Positions 6,771 to 14,407 of a stretch of DNA of 20,851 nt are shown piece by piece. Both the position numbers and the translations under genes were made by a program. The DNA is from Flavobacteriales bacterium. Its GTDB lineage: Bacteria; Bacteroidota; Bacteroidia; Flavobacteriales_D; Crocinitomicaceae. The stretch covers positions 1 through 20,851 of the forward strand of contig CANHQC010000001.1 of the NCBI GenBank assembly GCA_947462695.1, in the 5' to 3' direction. The notes beneath the pieces are model-generated. The model ran no database searches. It was not told where the DNA came from and saw only the letters and a program-made list of their open reading frames with translations. Numbering within the stretch: position 1 is the first letter of the stretch; every line of letters begins with the position of its first letter.

Positions 6771-7076
6771 ATGGAAAAAAAGAAGCCAAATTCACTAAGT
6801 GATTTCGATATCCGCACAGATGCTGATTCGTCAGATTCACGTTCATCGATTCCACGTTTAAACAATGTAAGTTCCGTTGTATTTGCACTTGCACTTGGCG
6901 GCATGGCATTAACAGGCTGTTCAGATGAGAAGACGTGTTCAGATTACGATGTGTCTAGTTATGCCGATCCATACGCATATGACACCTTTGATGCCTTCGA
7001 TTACGGCGGTGACTCAGATGTGAATTCATCAGGAGATGCGAATGGAAGCGGATCTACATGCCGAGATTACGATTAA
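6771..7076 (+). CDS. Asp/Tyr/Ser-rich lipoprotein-like peptide with long N-terminal extension; possible oxygenase substrate
   Basis: I do not recognise this 101-residue protein. It has three parts. Residues 1-35 are a charged, Ser/Asp-rich extension (SLSDFDIRTDADSSDSR at 8-24). Residues 36-50 (VVFALALGGMALTGC) look like the hydrophobic core and lipobox of a type II signal peptide, with Cys50 followed by SDE, similar to surface-export signals of Flavobacterium lipoproteins. Residues 51-101 are low-complexity and acidic, with Asp, Tyr, Ser and Gly and almost no basic residues. This tail is framed by a repeated C-x-DYD motif (CSDYD 56-60 and CRDYD 101 at the C-terminus). No internal ATG could give a normal short signal peptide, so the extension appears real. 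It lies 5 nt after the Spy-like gene and 34 nt before a JmjC-type oxygenase. Export as a lipoprotein and enzymatic modification of the tail are both inferred. Confidence 0.7.
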   Translation: MEKKKPNSLSDFDIRTDADSSDSRSSIPRLNNVSSVVFALALGGMALTGCSDEKTCSDYDVSSYADPYAYDTFDAFDYGGDSDVNSSGDANGSGSTCRDYD

Positions 7077-7110
7077 TCAAAACACCATTTAATTAAACAG
7101 ATTTTATTTA

Positions 7111-8286
7111 ATGAACGTTCATTCTATCTTCGAACCAATTGGTGTCGAAACCTTTTTGAACGAGTATTTTGAGAAGAAACATTTGTTAATCAAGCGAGGT
7201 GATGTGAATTTTTATGATTCGATCATCTCGCTTTTTGATATTGACCAGGTGCTGTTCTCTCAAAAACTCTTTACGCCTTCGTTTCGATTAGTCAATTCCA
7301 GGACTGATACCTATCCGGATGCATCAACGTATTGTTACAAAGGAACGAATGTGGTAAATCCAAAGAAATTTGTTCAGGGTTTCACAGAAGGAAATACACT
7401 GGCTATGGCCGGTTTTCAGCATATACATCACAACCTGAGAAAATTTTGTTTCGACATGGAAAACCTTTTTGGTCATCCATTTCAAACTAATTTATACTTA
7501 ACACCAAAAGATTCTAAAGGGTTTTCTCCACATTGGGATTCTCATGATGTTATGGTACTTCAGATCAGCGGCACGAAGTACTGGAAAATCTACGAGAATG
7601 GGATGGTCTTAGCCGATACACAACTCAAATTCGAAAAGAAGGATTTCGCCGCTGGAAAAGTAATGGATGAAATTTTACTTGAACCGGGTGACTTTCTATA
7701 TATTCCTCGTGGCCTGACACATGATGCCTACACGGATGAGAACCATTCACTGCACGTTACGACTGGCATGCTTGGTTTCACATGGTCGCAATTTATGATT
7801 GAATCGATTGTCCATCTTTCAAAAACTGATAAACAATTTCGTCGATTTATTCCTTTGGGAATCATAAACTCGAATCAACCTGATTATACCACTCAAGTGA
7901 ACGATCTACTAGAAAAAATAAGGGAACAACTTATGACAAAGTCTGGGTTGGATCGTTTTTCAAAAGAGTTGTATGACAAGCAGAACGATTGTACGTCAAA
8001 TCTATTAGCTGAAGTAATGTCATTGGATCAGGTTAATTGTGAGACGAATATTGTGAAAAGAGAGGGGATTTCCTTTTCGATTTCCCAAAGAGAAGATGTG
8101 GTGTTTTTGAAATCAAGAGATACAGTGCTTGAGTTCCCTTCTTTTTGCCTGAATGTGTTAAGATTTATAGAACATCAAACGGATGTATTTAACGTATTGC
8201 AATTACCTGATGACCTAGATGAGGAGGGTAAACTTGTATTTGTTAAACGGTTGATTAAGGAGGGTATTTTAATCACATCCAATTGA
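7111..8286 (+). CDS. JmjC/cupin 2-oxoglutarate- and Fe(II)-dependent oxygenase (ROX-like)
   Basis: This 391-residue cytoplasmic protein resembles bacterial ribosomal oxygenases (YcfD/RoxA) and related JmjC-like cupins, which hydroxylate protein side chains. The N-terminus has the family opening (GVETFLNEYFEKKHLLIKR, 11-29). The iron-binding facial triad is HWD (His141, Asp143) and His204 in IPRGLTHDAY. The intervening strand VLQISGTKYWKIYE (149-162) contains Lys156, in the region where 2-oxoglutarate is usually bound. The C-terminal part (about 345-391) ends in a winged-helix-like segment, as in ROX enzymes. The usual substrate of YcfD is ribosomal protein L16, but this gene follows a small acidic peptide gene and not ribosomal genes, so a dedicated peptide substrate is plausible. 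There is no signal peptide, so modification would occur before export. No convincing terminator is seen in the 209 nt after it. Confidence 0.85.
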   Translation: MNVHSIFEPIGVETFLNEYFEKKHLLIKRGDVNFYDSIISLFDIDQVLFSQKLFTPSFRLVNSRTDTYPDASTYCYKGTNVVNPKKFVQGFTEGNTLAMAGFQHIHHNLRKFCFDMENLFGHPFQTNLYLTPKDSKGFSPHWDSHDVMVLQISGTKYWKIYENGMVLADTQLKFEKKDFAAGKVMDEILLEPGDFLYIPRGLTHDAYTDENHSLHVTTGMLGFTWSQFMIESIVHLSKTDKQFRRFIPLGIINSNQPDYTTQVNDLLEKIREQLMTKSGLDRFSKELYDKQNDCTSNLLAEVMSLDQVNCETNIVKREGISFSISQREDVVFLKSRDTVLEFPSFCLNVLRFIEHQTDVFNVLQLPDDLDEEGKLVFVKRLIKEGILITSN

Positions 8287-8495
8287 ATTGATGGTCTTTA
8301 AAACAATCAATAGTAATCAAGTGAAAAACACATTTGTATTGGTTAAGGTACTTAGTTGAGAGATACTAAAATCTCGAGTTTAGCATATGGATTTGATCGG
8401 TTGTTAATTGGCAGTAATTCGATTGGACATGTTGAACAGTAAAAAACCCACCTCCATTAAAGTTGAAGAGTTGTATTTACTCTGTTACTGCAACA

Positions 8496-9302
8496 TTAAT
8501 TTTCATTCAGAAAAGGCTTGATCTCTTTCATCATGAAACTGACTGAAGCAGTGCTTACTTCAAAACAATTTTCTGCTAAATTGTAATTGACTTCAAAGTG
8601 CATTCCACCGTTTTCGGATAACGTAATCCGCATGTCCTCAAATTTGAAAGGCATGAATTGTATTTTACGATCAAAACAAATCGGCTCGGTCTCTTTCATC
8701 GCCAGAAAATCTTCGTTCAGACGTTGGTTGACAAGCTGAACTAACTCGTCCATCTTTTCAGGTTTGAATAATGAGGAAGACTGAACAACAGATTCGTTTT
8801 CTGCTGTTGAAAGGAAAAATTCACTTTTCCATGAGTAACGTCCTTTGAAGTCAGGTTTTCCCGTTTCGATTAATTTGTAATCACGCCAATAACAAGTGTT
8901 CACAAGCTCAGGGAATGAATACTTTCCGGATTGTACGATTTGTTCATTGCATGACACAATAAAATACCTCAGTTCCTTAATAGAGTCTTCAAGTTCTTTG
9001 CGAATATAAAAAGTGCTGTCTTGAATTGTTTTTAAGTTTCGTTGCTGACTTAAAAGTTCTCCCTTAAGGTTGACAATATCGCTTTTGAGTAAATTAATTT
9101 TGTCAATTGCCAATGATTGAACCCCAAACAAACTGTCATTTAAGGCCTTGAGGCTATCGTTTTGTTTCGATAATACTTCGTTCTTCACGTAAATGTTATT
9201 CGGGAACCACTTATCGTAATAGGTGCGTATGAAATTTTTCTGACTGTAGATCGTCGAACCAATTAACACGCATCCAATAACCAATAACAAGCGAACATAC
9301 AT
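8496..9302 (-). CDS. Exported coiled-coil protein of unknown function
   Basis: This 268-residue protein starts with a hydrophobic segment (residues 3-19, MYVRLLLVIGCVLIGSTIYS), either a cleaved signal peptide or an N-terminal anchor. A predicted coiled coil spans about 38-115, with heptad-like Leu/Ile spacing (NDSLKALNDSLF onward). A globular region follows with four Cys, including NTCYW and PICFD. The last part (FEVNYNLAENCFEVSTASVS, then MMKEIKPFL) vaguely resembles the end of DUF3298 domains, but I would not assign it. The gene is alone on its strand, about 80 nt upstream of dgkA in the same direction, so read-through from dgkA is possible. Possible disulfides suggest a periplasmic location. 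Confidence 0.65.
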   Translation of the reverse strand: MYVRLLLVIGCVLIGSTIYSQKNFIRTYYDKWFPNNIYVKNEVLSKQNDSLKALNDSLFGVQSLAIDKINLLKSDIVNLKGELLSQQRNLKTIQDSTFYIRKELEDSIKELRYFIVSCNEQIVQSGKYSFPELVNTCYWRDYKLIETGKPDFKGRYSWKSEFFLSTAENESVVQSSSLFKPEKMDELVQLVNQRLNEDFLAMKETEPICFDRKIQFMPFKFEDMRITLSENGGMHFEVNYNLAENCFEVSTASVSFMMKEIKPFLNEN

Positions 9303-9383
9303 GGTATAAAAATAGATACTACAAGTACCATTGCTCTACCAAAATCAAAATATCGTCAACAGTCTTTTGGGGAAAAACAATGA

Positions 9384-9740
9384 CTAAAACAACGTTGTTA
9401 CTTTTGGCAGGTAAATGATTAATCCAACAATTACGCTATAAGTAGCTGCAAGTAAAACAGCTCCTGCCGAGATATCTTTAATCCGTTTAATCGATTCCTT
9501 GCGTTCTAGTGTAATCTCATCGCATATCTTCTCAATAGTCGTATTGAATGCCTCGGTCAATAGGACCAAAAAAAGTGCACTTATTATAAAAAGCCATTCC
9601 CATTGGGTGAGTGAGAAAAACACGCCAAGAATTAAAACGCTAAAGGCCGAGATTATGTGGTATTGAAAATGACGTTCATTGCGCACAAGAAAGCCGATTC
9701 CACTCAACGCAAAGTGTAATTTTTGTAAAAATGTCCTCAT
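9384..9740 (-). CDS. dgkA: Diacylglycerol kinase / undecaprenol kinase family protein
   Basis: This small integral membrane kinase (118 residues, the normal size for the family) phosphorylates diacylglycerol or undecaprenol at the inner membrane. It has three membrane segments (about 27-44, 48-64, 93-112). The active-site signature EAFNTTIEKICDEI spans 63-76, with Glu63, Asn66 and Glu70, and KDISAGAVL spans 88-96. The start at ATG 9740 is preferred over an in-frame ATG at 9800. It matches the usual N-terminus (FLQKLHFALSGIGFLVRNER), and a perfect -7 box ends 5 nt upstream. Gram-positive-type members of this family prefer undecaprenol; which substrate applies here cannot be told from sequence. 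Confidence 0.9.
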   Translation of the reverse strand: MRTFLQKLHFALSGIGFLVRNERHFQYHIISAFSVLILGVFFSLTQWEWLFIISALFLVLLTEAFNTTIEKICDEITLERKESIKRIKDISAGAVLLAATYSVIVGLIIYLPKVTTLF

Positions 9741-9745
9741 GCAAT

Positions 9746-9753
9746 CAAATTTA
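9746..9753 (-). promoter_or_regulatory. Bacteroidota -7 element of dgkA
   Basis: TAAATTTG on the minus strand is a perfect TAnnTTTG box. It ends 5 nt before the dgkA ATG at 9740, implying a leaderless or nearly leaderless mRNA. No TTG is found at the -33 distance. Confidence 0.55.
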
Positions 9754-9787
9754 CCTTCCTTTCGATGGATTGCCAGATATTTTGATG

Positions 9788-9795
9788 TAATTTTG
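9788..9795 (+). promoter_or_regulatory. Bacteroidota -7 element of the riboswitch-metH transcript
   Basis: TAATTTTG is a perfect TAnnTTTG box about 20 nt upstream of the riboswitch. The nearest upstream TTG (9770-9772) is only 15 nt away, shorter than usual. It is divergent from the dgkA box, and the two -7 elements are about 35 nt apart. Confidence 0.6.
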
Positions 9796-9815
9796 CACAC
9801 AGTTCATTGTTATAT

Positions 9816-9918
9816 ACTTATGAAGAAAGGTGGAGGGATCGGCCCTATGAAACCTTGGCAACCTCCAATTTATGGAATAGGTGCCAAATCCAATCAGCAC
9901 TCAGTTGAAAAGATAAGT
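9816..9918 (+). promoter_or_regulatory. SAM-I riboswitch (S-box) upstream of metH
   Basis: The aptamer is complete. The P1 stem ACTTAT (9816-9821) pairs with ATAAGT (9913-9918). GAAGAAAGGTGGAGGGATCG follows P1. The conserved core GGCCCTATGAAACC is at 9841-9854, GGCAACC at 9857-9863 and GGTGCCAAATCC at 9880-9891, and AAGATAAG closes the 3' side. This order is diagnostic of SAM-I. It binds S-adenosylmethionine and normally lowers expression of methionine genes when SAM is plentiful. The expression platform is not obvious: a short AGCGCT palindrome with T6 lies at 9932-9942, and the metH start is 44 nt past the aptamer. Both premature termination and blocked initiation remain possible. Confidence 0.95.
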
Positions 9919-9962
9919 AATGTGTCTCCCCAGCGCTTTTTTCATTTGTTCAATAGATTTTT

Positions 9963-10964
9963 ATGCTAACTATTAGACAACTTCTCGCATCGCGCATTCT
10001 TGTATTGGATGGGGCCATGGGTACGATGATTCAACGATACAAACTAACGGAACAAGATTTCCGCCACAATTGGTTTGAATCTCATCCATCTCCATTGAAA
10101 GGAAATAATGACTTGTTATCTCTAACACGACCAGATATTATTCGTGATATCCATCGTGCCTACTTCGAAGCTGGTGCTGATATTATTGAAACAAATACAT
10201 TTTCAAGCACTACCATTGCTCAAAAGGACTACGGACTAGAAGCTTATGTTGACGATTTGAATGTTCAATCTGCCAAGCTTGCCCGTGAAGTGGCCGATGA
10301 ATTCACTAAACTCACTCCCGATAAACCACGTTTTGTGGCTGGTTCAATCGGACCCACTAATCGCACAGCGTCAATTTCACCGGATGTCAATGATCCAGGA
10401 TTTCGTGCCATTGACTTTGATGAACTCGTTCATGCGTATTACCAACAGATGAAAGGATTAAGTGACGGAGGCGTCGATATTTTCTTGATTGAAACTGTTT
10501 TTGATACATTAAACGCAAAAGCGGCACTTTACGCTGCAGATGTGCTGAAAGAGGATACGGGTATAGAAATTCCAATCATGGTCTCTGGAACAATAACCGA
10601 TCAAAGTGGTCGAACATTAACTGGACAGACAACTGAGGCTTTTCTTATTTCAGTCAGCCATATGCCATTGATTAGCATTGGATTGAATTGCGCCCTTGGA
10701 GCTTCAATGATGCGCCCCTACCTGCAAGTATTGGACAAGAAATCACCCTTTGCTGTATCGGCTCATCCGAATGCAGGTTTACCGAATGAATTCGGTCAAT
10801 ACGATGAAACCCCTGAACAAATGGCACATCAAATCAACGAATTTCTTCAAGAAGGATTGGTGAATATCGTGGGTGGGTGTTGCGGAACAACCCCTGAACA
10901 TATCCGATTAATTGCAGAGGCAGCGAAAGACGTGAAACCAAGAAAATTTAAGGGAAATGAGTGA
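9963..10964 (+). CDS. metH: Methionine synthase, N-terminal homocysteine-binding subunit (split MetH)
   Basis: This 333-residue protein is the homocysteine S-methyltransferase module of cobalamin-dependent methionine synthase. It opens with [13 protein letters not shown] (14-26). The zinc that activates homocysteine is held by Cys243 (GLNCALGA) and Cys306/Cys307 ([10 protein letters not shown]). The fold is a TIM barrel, with [12 protein letters not shown] and [13 protein letters not shown] also conserved. In most bacteria this module is fused to the folate, cobalamin and activation modules; here it ends on its own stop. The next gene starts inside it, with an 8-nt overlap (ATGAGTGA), in a different frame, so the two halves are co-translated. 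A split MetH is common in Flavobacteriia. Expression is under the upstream SAM-I riboswitch. Confidence 0.95.
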   Translation: MLTIRQLLASRILVLDGAMGTMIQRYKLTEQDFRHNWFESHPSPLKGNNDLLSLTRPDIIRDIHRAYFEAGADIIETNTFSSTTIAQKDYGLEAYVDDLNVQSAKLAREVADEFTKLTPDKPRFVAGSIGPTNRTASISPDVNDPGFRAIDFDELVHAYYQQMKGLSDGGVDIFLIETVFDTLNAKAALYAADVLKEDTGIEIPIMVSGTITDQSGRTLTGQTTEAFLISVSHMPLISIGLNCALGASMMRPYLQVLDKKSPFAVSAHPNAGLPNEFGQYDETPEQMAHQINEFLQEGLVNIVGGCCGTTPEHIRLIAEAAKDVKPRKFKGNE

Positions 10965-13623
10965 GGTCACATTGCAATTATCAGGCTTAGAGCCATTAAT
11001 CGTTACGCCTGAATCAAATTTTGTCAATATCGGTGAACGCACCAATGTTACAGGATCACGTGCTTTTTTGCGCATGATTAAAGAGGGTGATTTTGAAGCA
11101 GGTTTGGCAGTTGCGCGCGAACAAGTTGAAGGCGGTGCTCAAATTTTGGACATCAATATGGACGAAGGCATGATTGATGGAAAGGCAGCTATGGTGCGTT
11201 TTCTCAATTTACTTGCGGCAGAACCCGACATTGCGCGTATTCCAATTATGATCGATAGTTCCAAGTGGGAAATTATAGAAGCTGGCCTTAAATGCCTTCA
11301 AGGTAAAGGTGTGGTGAATTCAATCTCATTGAAAGAGGGTGAAGCTAATTTTGTTCAACAAGCTACACAAATAAAACGCTTTGGAGCAGCGGTAGTGGTA
11401 ATGGCATTCGATGAAAATGGTCAAGCAGATTCTTTTGAACGCAGAATTGAAATCTGTGAACGCTCGTACCGAGTGTTAGTTGATCAGGTAAAATTTCCAC
11501 CAGAGGATATCATCTTTGATCCGAATATTTTTCCAGTGGCCACTGGAATGGAGGAGCACAATAATAATGCGTTGGATTTTTTCAATGCCACTAAATGGAT
11601 CCGTGAACACCTTCCCGGAGCACATGTGAGCGGTGGAGTTTCGAATGTTTCTTTCTCCTTTAGAGGAAACGATCGAGTACGTGAGGCCATGCATTCTGCT
11701 TTTTTATACCATGGCATTCAACACGGCATGGACATGGGTATTGTCAATCCTTCCATGTTAGGCGTATACTCGGAAATAGAGCCTTTGCTACTCGAACACG
11801 TGGAAGATGTCCTCTTAAATCGAAGGTCTGATGCAACCGAAAGATTGCTCGAATATGCAGAATCAGTTAAAGGGGTTGTCGATCGCAAACAAGCAGACTT
11901 GTCATGGCGAGAACTTGATGTGAAAGAACGATTGAGCTACGCTTTAATTAAGGGTATCGCTGATTTTGTGGAAGTTGATGTTGAGGAATGTCGACAATTA
12001 TTTGATCGGCCAATTGAAGTCATTGAAGGACCGTTGATGGATGGTATGCAGCGTGTGGGTGATTTATTTGGAAGTGGACAGTTGTTTCTTCCTCAAGTAG
12101 TAAAATCGGCCCGGGTAATGAAAAAAGCTGTTGCTGTTCTTTTACCCTACATTGAAGCAACGAAGGCAGGCGTATCTTCTTCAGCAGGAAAGATTATAAT
12201 GGCGACTGTAAAAGGGGACGTGCATGACATCGGTAAAAACATTGTTGGTGTAGTATTGGGTTGTAATAACTATGAGGTCATTGATCTTGGTGTAATGGTG
12301 CCTACGGAAAAAATTATTCAGACAGCAATTGACGAAAATGCCGACGCAATAGGCCTAAGTGGATTGATTACTCCGTCCTTGGAAGAAATGGTTGATGTCG
12401 CCAAAGAAATGGAACGGGCAAAACTTAGTATTCCACTACTAATTGGTGGTGCCACAACTTCAAAAGTTCACACTGCGGTGAAAATTGAGCAATGCTATTC
12501 GCTAGGTCAAACCGTTCATGTGAATGATGCCTCTAGAGCTGTTACCGTCGTGGAGTCATTATTGGGTTCTAAAAAGGAGGATTTTGTTCGGCAATTGAAA
12601 TTAGACTACGAGAGACTTCGTGAACACCACACCAAACACAGGGCTTCAAAACGCCTGATTAGTCTTGACGCAGCACGATCAAACGCGCTTCAGCTCGATT
12701 GGTCCGAATATGAACCTTCTGTGCCTAATAAACTGGGAGTTCAGGTTTTTAATCACTTTCCAATTAAAGACCTTGTTAGTTACATTGACTGGACTCCATT
12801 CTTCCAAACTTGGGAGTTGCATGGAAAATACCCGGAAATTTTAACGGATGAAGTGGTGGGTATTGAAGCATCAAAACTTTTTGAAGATGCGCAGAATATG
12901 TTAGATCAACTGATAAAAGAGCAATGGTTGGATGCACATGGTGTGGCTGGAATTTTTCCAGCTAATAGTGAAGGAGATAGCATTAATATATACGACACTT
13001 CGAGCAGTGAGGTAGTCGCAAAATCTCACACGTTACGCCAACAAACGGAGAAAACAATAGGACAACCGAATGTGGCATTAGCAGATTTTATCGCCCCAAA
13101 ATCGTCAGGTAAAAAAGATTACCTTGGTGCTTTTGTCGTAACGACAGGGGGACGTTTAGAGGAGAAAGTGCGTGCGTTTGAACAAGATCATGACGATTAC
13201 AATGCCATTCTTTTGAAAGCACTTGCCGACCGACTGGCAGAGGCATTTGCTGAGAAATTACATGAAGTGGTGAGAAGGGAAATTTGGGGATATGCAACCA
13301 CTGAAAATTTGACGAATGATGAACTCATCAAAGAAGACTATCGAGGAATTCGTCCTGCACCTGGTTATCCAGCTTGTCCGGATCATACCGAGAAGCTAAC
13401 CATTTTTGAGTTGTTGAAAGCGACAGAGAATACAGGTGTGATTCTTACTGAATCTCTCGCTATGTACCCTGCCTCCGCTGTATCAGGGTGGTATTTTGCC
13501 CATCCCCAAGCCCATTATTTTGGATTAGGAAAAATCACAAAGGAACAAGTTGCGGATTTAAGTCAACGAAAAAATGAATCAATTGAGGTGATGGAAAAAT
13601 GGCTTTCTCCTTCGCTAGTATAA
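10957..13623 (+). CDS. metH: Methionine synthase, folate/cobalamin/activation subunit (split MetH)
   Basis: This 888-residue protein carries the rest of MetH. It moves the methyl group from 5-methyltetrahydrofolate to cob(I)alamin and on to homocysteine. The pterin-binding barrel spans about 20-290 ([34 protein letters not shown]). The helical cobalamin cap is about 315-400. The B12-binding Rossmann domain contains DVHDIGKN, whose His423 is the lower cobalt ligand, and GLSGLITPS. The C-terminal activation domain (about 560-888), needed for reductive remethylation with S-adenosylmethionine, has [12 protein letters not shown] at 799-809. All modules are intact. The N-terminal homocysteine module is supplied by the overlapping upstream gene. 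The ORF ends 3 nt before a hairpin terminator, and no metF follows. Confidence 0.96.
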   Translation: MSEVTLQLSGLEPLIVTPESNFVNIGERTNVTGSRAFLRMIKEGDFEAGLAVAREQVEGGAQILDINMDEGMIDGKAAMVRFLNLLAAEPDIARIPIMIDSSKWEIIEAGLKCLQGKGVVNSISLKEGEANFVQQATQIKRFGAAVVVMAFDENGQADSFERRIEICERSYRVLVDQVKFPPEDIIFDPNIFPVATGMEEHNNNALDFFNATKWIREHLPGAHVSGGVSNVSFSFRGNDRVREAMHSAFLYHGIQHGMDMGIVNPSMLGVYSEIEPLLLEHVEDVLLNRRSDATERLLEYAESVKGVVDRKQADLSWRELDVKERLSYALIKGIADFVEVDVEECRQLFDRPIEVIEGPLMDGMQRVGDLFGSGQLFLPQVVKSARVMKKAVAVLLPYIEATKAGVSSSAGKIIMATVKGDVHDIGKNIVGVVLGCNNYEVIDLGVMVPTEKIIQTAIDENADAIGLSGLITPSLEEMVDVAKEMERAKLSIPLLIGGATTSKVHTAVKIEQCYSLGQTVHVNDASRAVTVVESLLGSKKEDFVRQLKLDYERLREHHTKHRASKRLISLDAARSNALQLDWSEYEPSVPNKLGVQVFNHFPIKDLVSYIDWTPFFQTWELHGKYPEILTDEVVGIEASKLFEDAQNMLDQLIKEQWLDAHGVAGIFPANSEGDSINIYDTSSSEVVAKSHTLRQQTEKTIGQPNVALADFIAPKSSGKKDYLGAFVVTTGGRLEEKVRAFEQDHDDYNAILLKALADRLAEAFAEKLHEVVRREIWGYATTENLTNDELIKEDYRGIRPAPGYPACPDHTEKLTIFELLKATENTGVILTESLAMYPASAVSGWYFAHPQAHYFGLGKITKEQVADLSQRKNESIEVMEKWLSPSLV

Positions 13624-13626
13624 AAA

Positions 13627-13647
13627 AAGCGGCTCAAAGAGCCGCTT
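13627..13647 (+). terminator. Hairpin terminator after metH
   Basis: AAGCGGCTC (13627-13635) pairs with GAGCCGCTT (13639-13647) around an AAA loop, giving 9 bp with a GC-rich centre. A poly-A tract precedes it, but only TTCCTT follows on the plus strand, so the U tract is weak. A CTAAC-type tandem repeat (13651-13666) comes next. Confidence 0.75.
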
Positions 13648-13669
13648 CCTTAACCTAACCTAACCACTA

Positions 13670-13763
13670 TTCACTGAAAAAGACTCTTTCCTAAGAAAGA
13701 AACTTATTACCAAAAATAAAATTATATTGCGAACACACAATAAAGAAATTAACTTTCAGTGAA
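13670..13763. repeat. Long-range inverted repeat enclosing a small hairpin, in the 298-nt gap 13624-13921
   Basis: TTCACTGAAA (13670-13679) is the exact reverse complement of TTTCAGTGAA (13754-13763). Between them lies TCTTTC-CTAA-GAAAGA (13685-13700), a compact hairpin. The segment could fold as one multi-branched RNA. The remaining gap up to rnhA is AT-rich and holds no ORF over 10 codons apart from an 8-codon one at 13808-13834 preceded by AAGGAG. A function is not established. Confidence 0.4.
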
Positions 13764-13921
13764 AATAGTAATACTTGTCGAGTTAACTTCATTTTAAGGA
13801 GTTTTATATGCAGTTACAGCGATTAATAATATAAATAGATGGGTTAAATTAACGTGTTAGTCTAAAAAAAACATATTCCATTATTGGAAACCTACTATTC
13901 AAAAAACTACATAATTTAAGT

Positions 13922-14407
13922 ATGAATGCACGTTCAGAAAGTATAAAAATATTTACGGATGGTTCTTCTAAAGGGAATCCGGGTCCGGGAGGTTTTGGCG
14001 TTGTTATGCAGTTAGGTAAACATGTAAAGGAATTTTCAGTGGGTTACCGCCTGACAACAAATAACAGAATGGAATTAGGTGCTGTTATTTTTGCGCTTGA
14101 ACAATTGAAGTCTGCTAATTACGTAATAGAAATTTATTCAGATTCAAAATATGTGATTGATGCCATTACGAAAGGGTGGGTGTTTGGTTGGAAAGCAAAA
14201 GGTTTTAAAGGAAAAAAGAATTCAGATTTGTGGTTGAAGTACCTATCCTTACATGACAAGTATACAATACATTTTCATTGGGTAAAAGGTCATAATGGGC
14301 ATCCTGAAAATGAGCGCTGCGATCAATTGGCAGTTGAAGCGGCAGAAAAAGGGCCTCACCTTATCGATTTAGTTTTTGAAACAAATCAAACTTCTCAGTT
14401 AGATTAG
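13922..14407 (+). CDS. rnhA: Ribonuclease HI
   Basis: This enzyme cleaves RNA in RNA-DNA hybrids (R-loops, Okazaki primers) with two metal ions. The 161-residue length is normal. The catalytic residues are visible: Asp13 in IFTDGSSKGNPG, Glu51 in NNRMELGA, Asp74 in YSDSKYV, and Asp134 in NERCDQLA. The assisting histidine is His124 in WVKGHNGHPENE. The handle region KGWVFGWKAKGFKGKKN (84-100) is basic, as in E. coli-type RNase HI, and helps bind hybrids. The stop codon overlaps the stop of the convergent gene by 4 nt. No clear promoter box was found immediately upstream. Confidence 0.95.
   Translation: MNARSESIKIFTDGSSKGNPGPGGFGVVMQLGKHVKEFSVGYRLTTNNRMELGAVIFALEQLKSANYVIEIYSDSKYVIDAITKGWVFGWKAKGFKGKKNSDLWLKYLSLHDKYTIHFHWVKGHNGHPENERCDQLAVEAAEKGPHLIDLVFETNQTSQLD

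Noticed and set aside
8358..8375. Small hairpin GAGAT-ACTAAA-ATCTC after the JmjC gene
   Set aside because: Only 5 bp and no T run, so it is not called a terminator.
8429..8521. A 30-codon ORF overlapping the end of the unknown minus-strand gene, near the JmjC gene
   Set aside because: It overlaps a longer, better-supported gene on the other strand and has no ribosome-binding site or leader-like pattern, so a second peptide substrate is not supported.
9741..9800. Longer dgkA start at 9800
   Set aside because: It would add 20 residues not seen in the family and cross the perfect -7 box at 9746-9753.
13651..13666. CTAAC tandem repeat after the metH terminator
   Set aside because: Only about three copies of a 5-nt unit; probably chance in an AT-rich gap.
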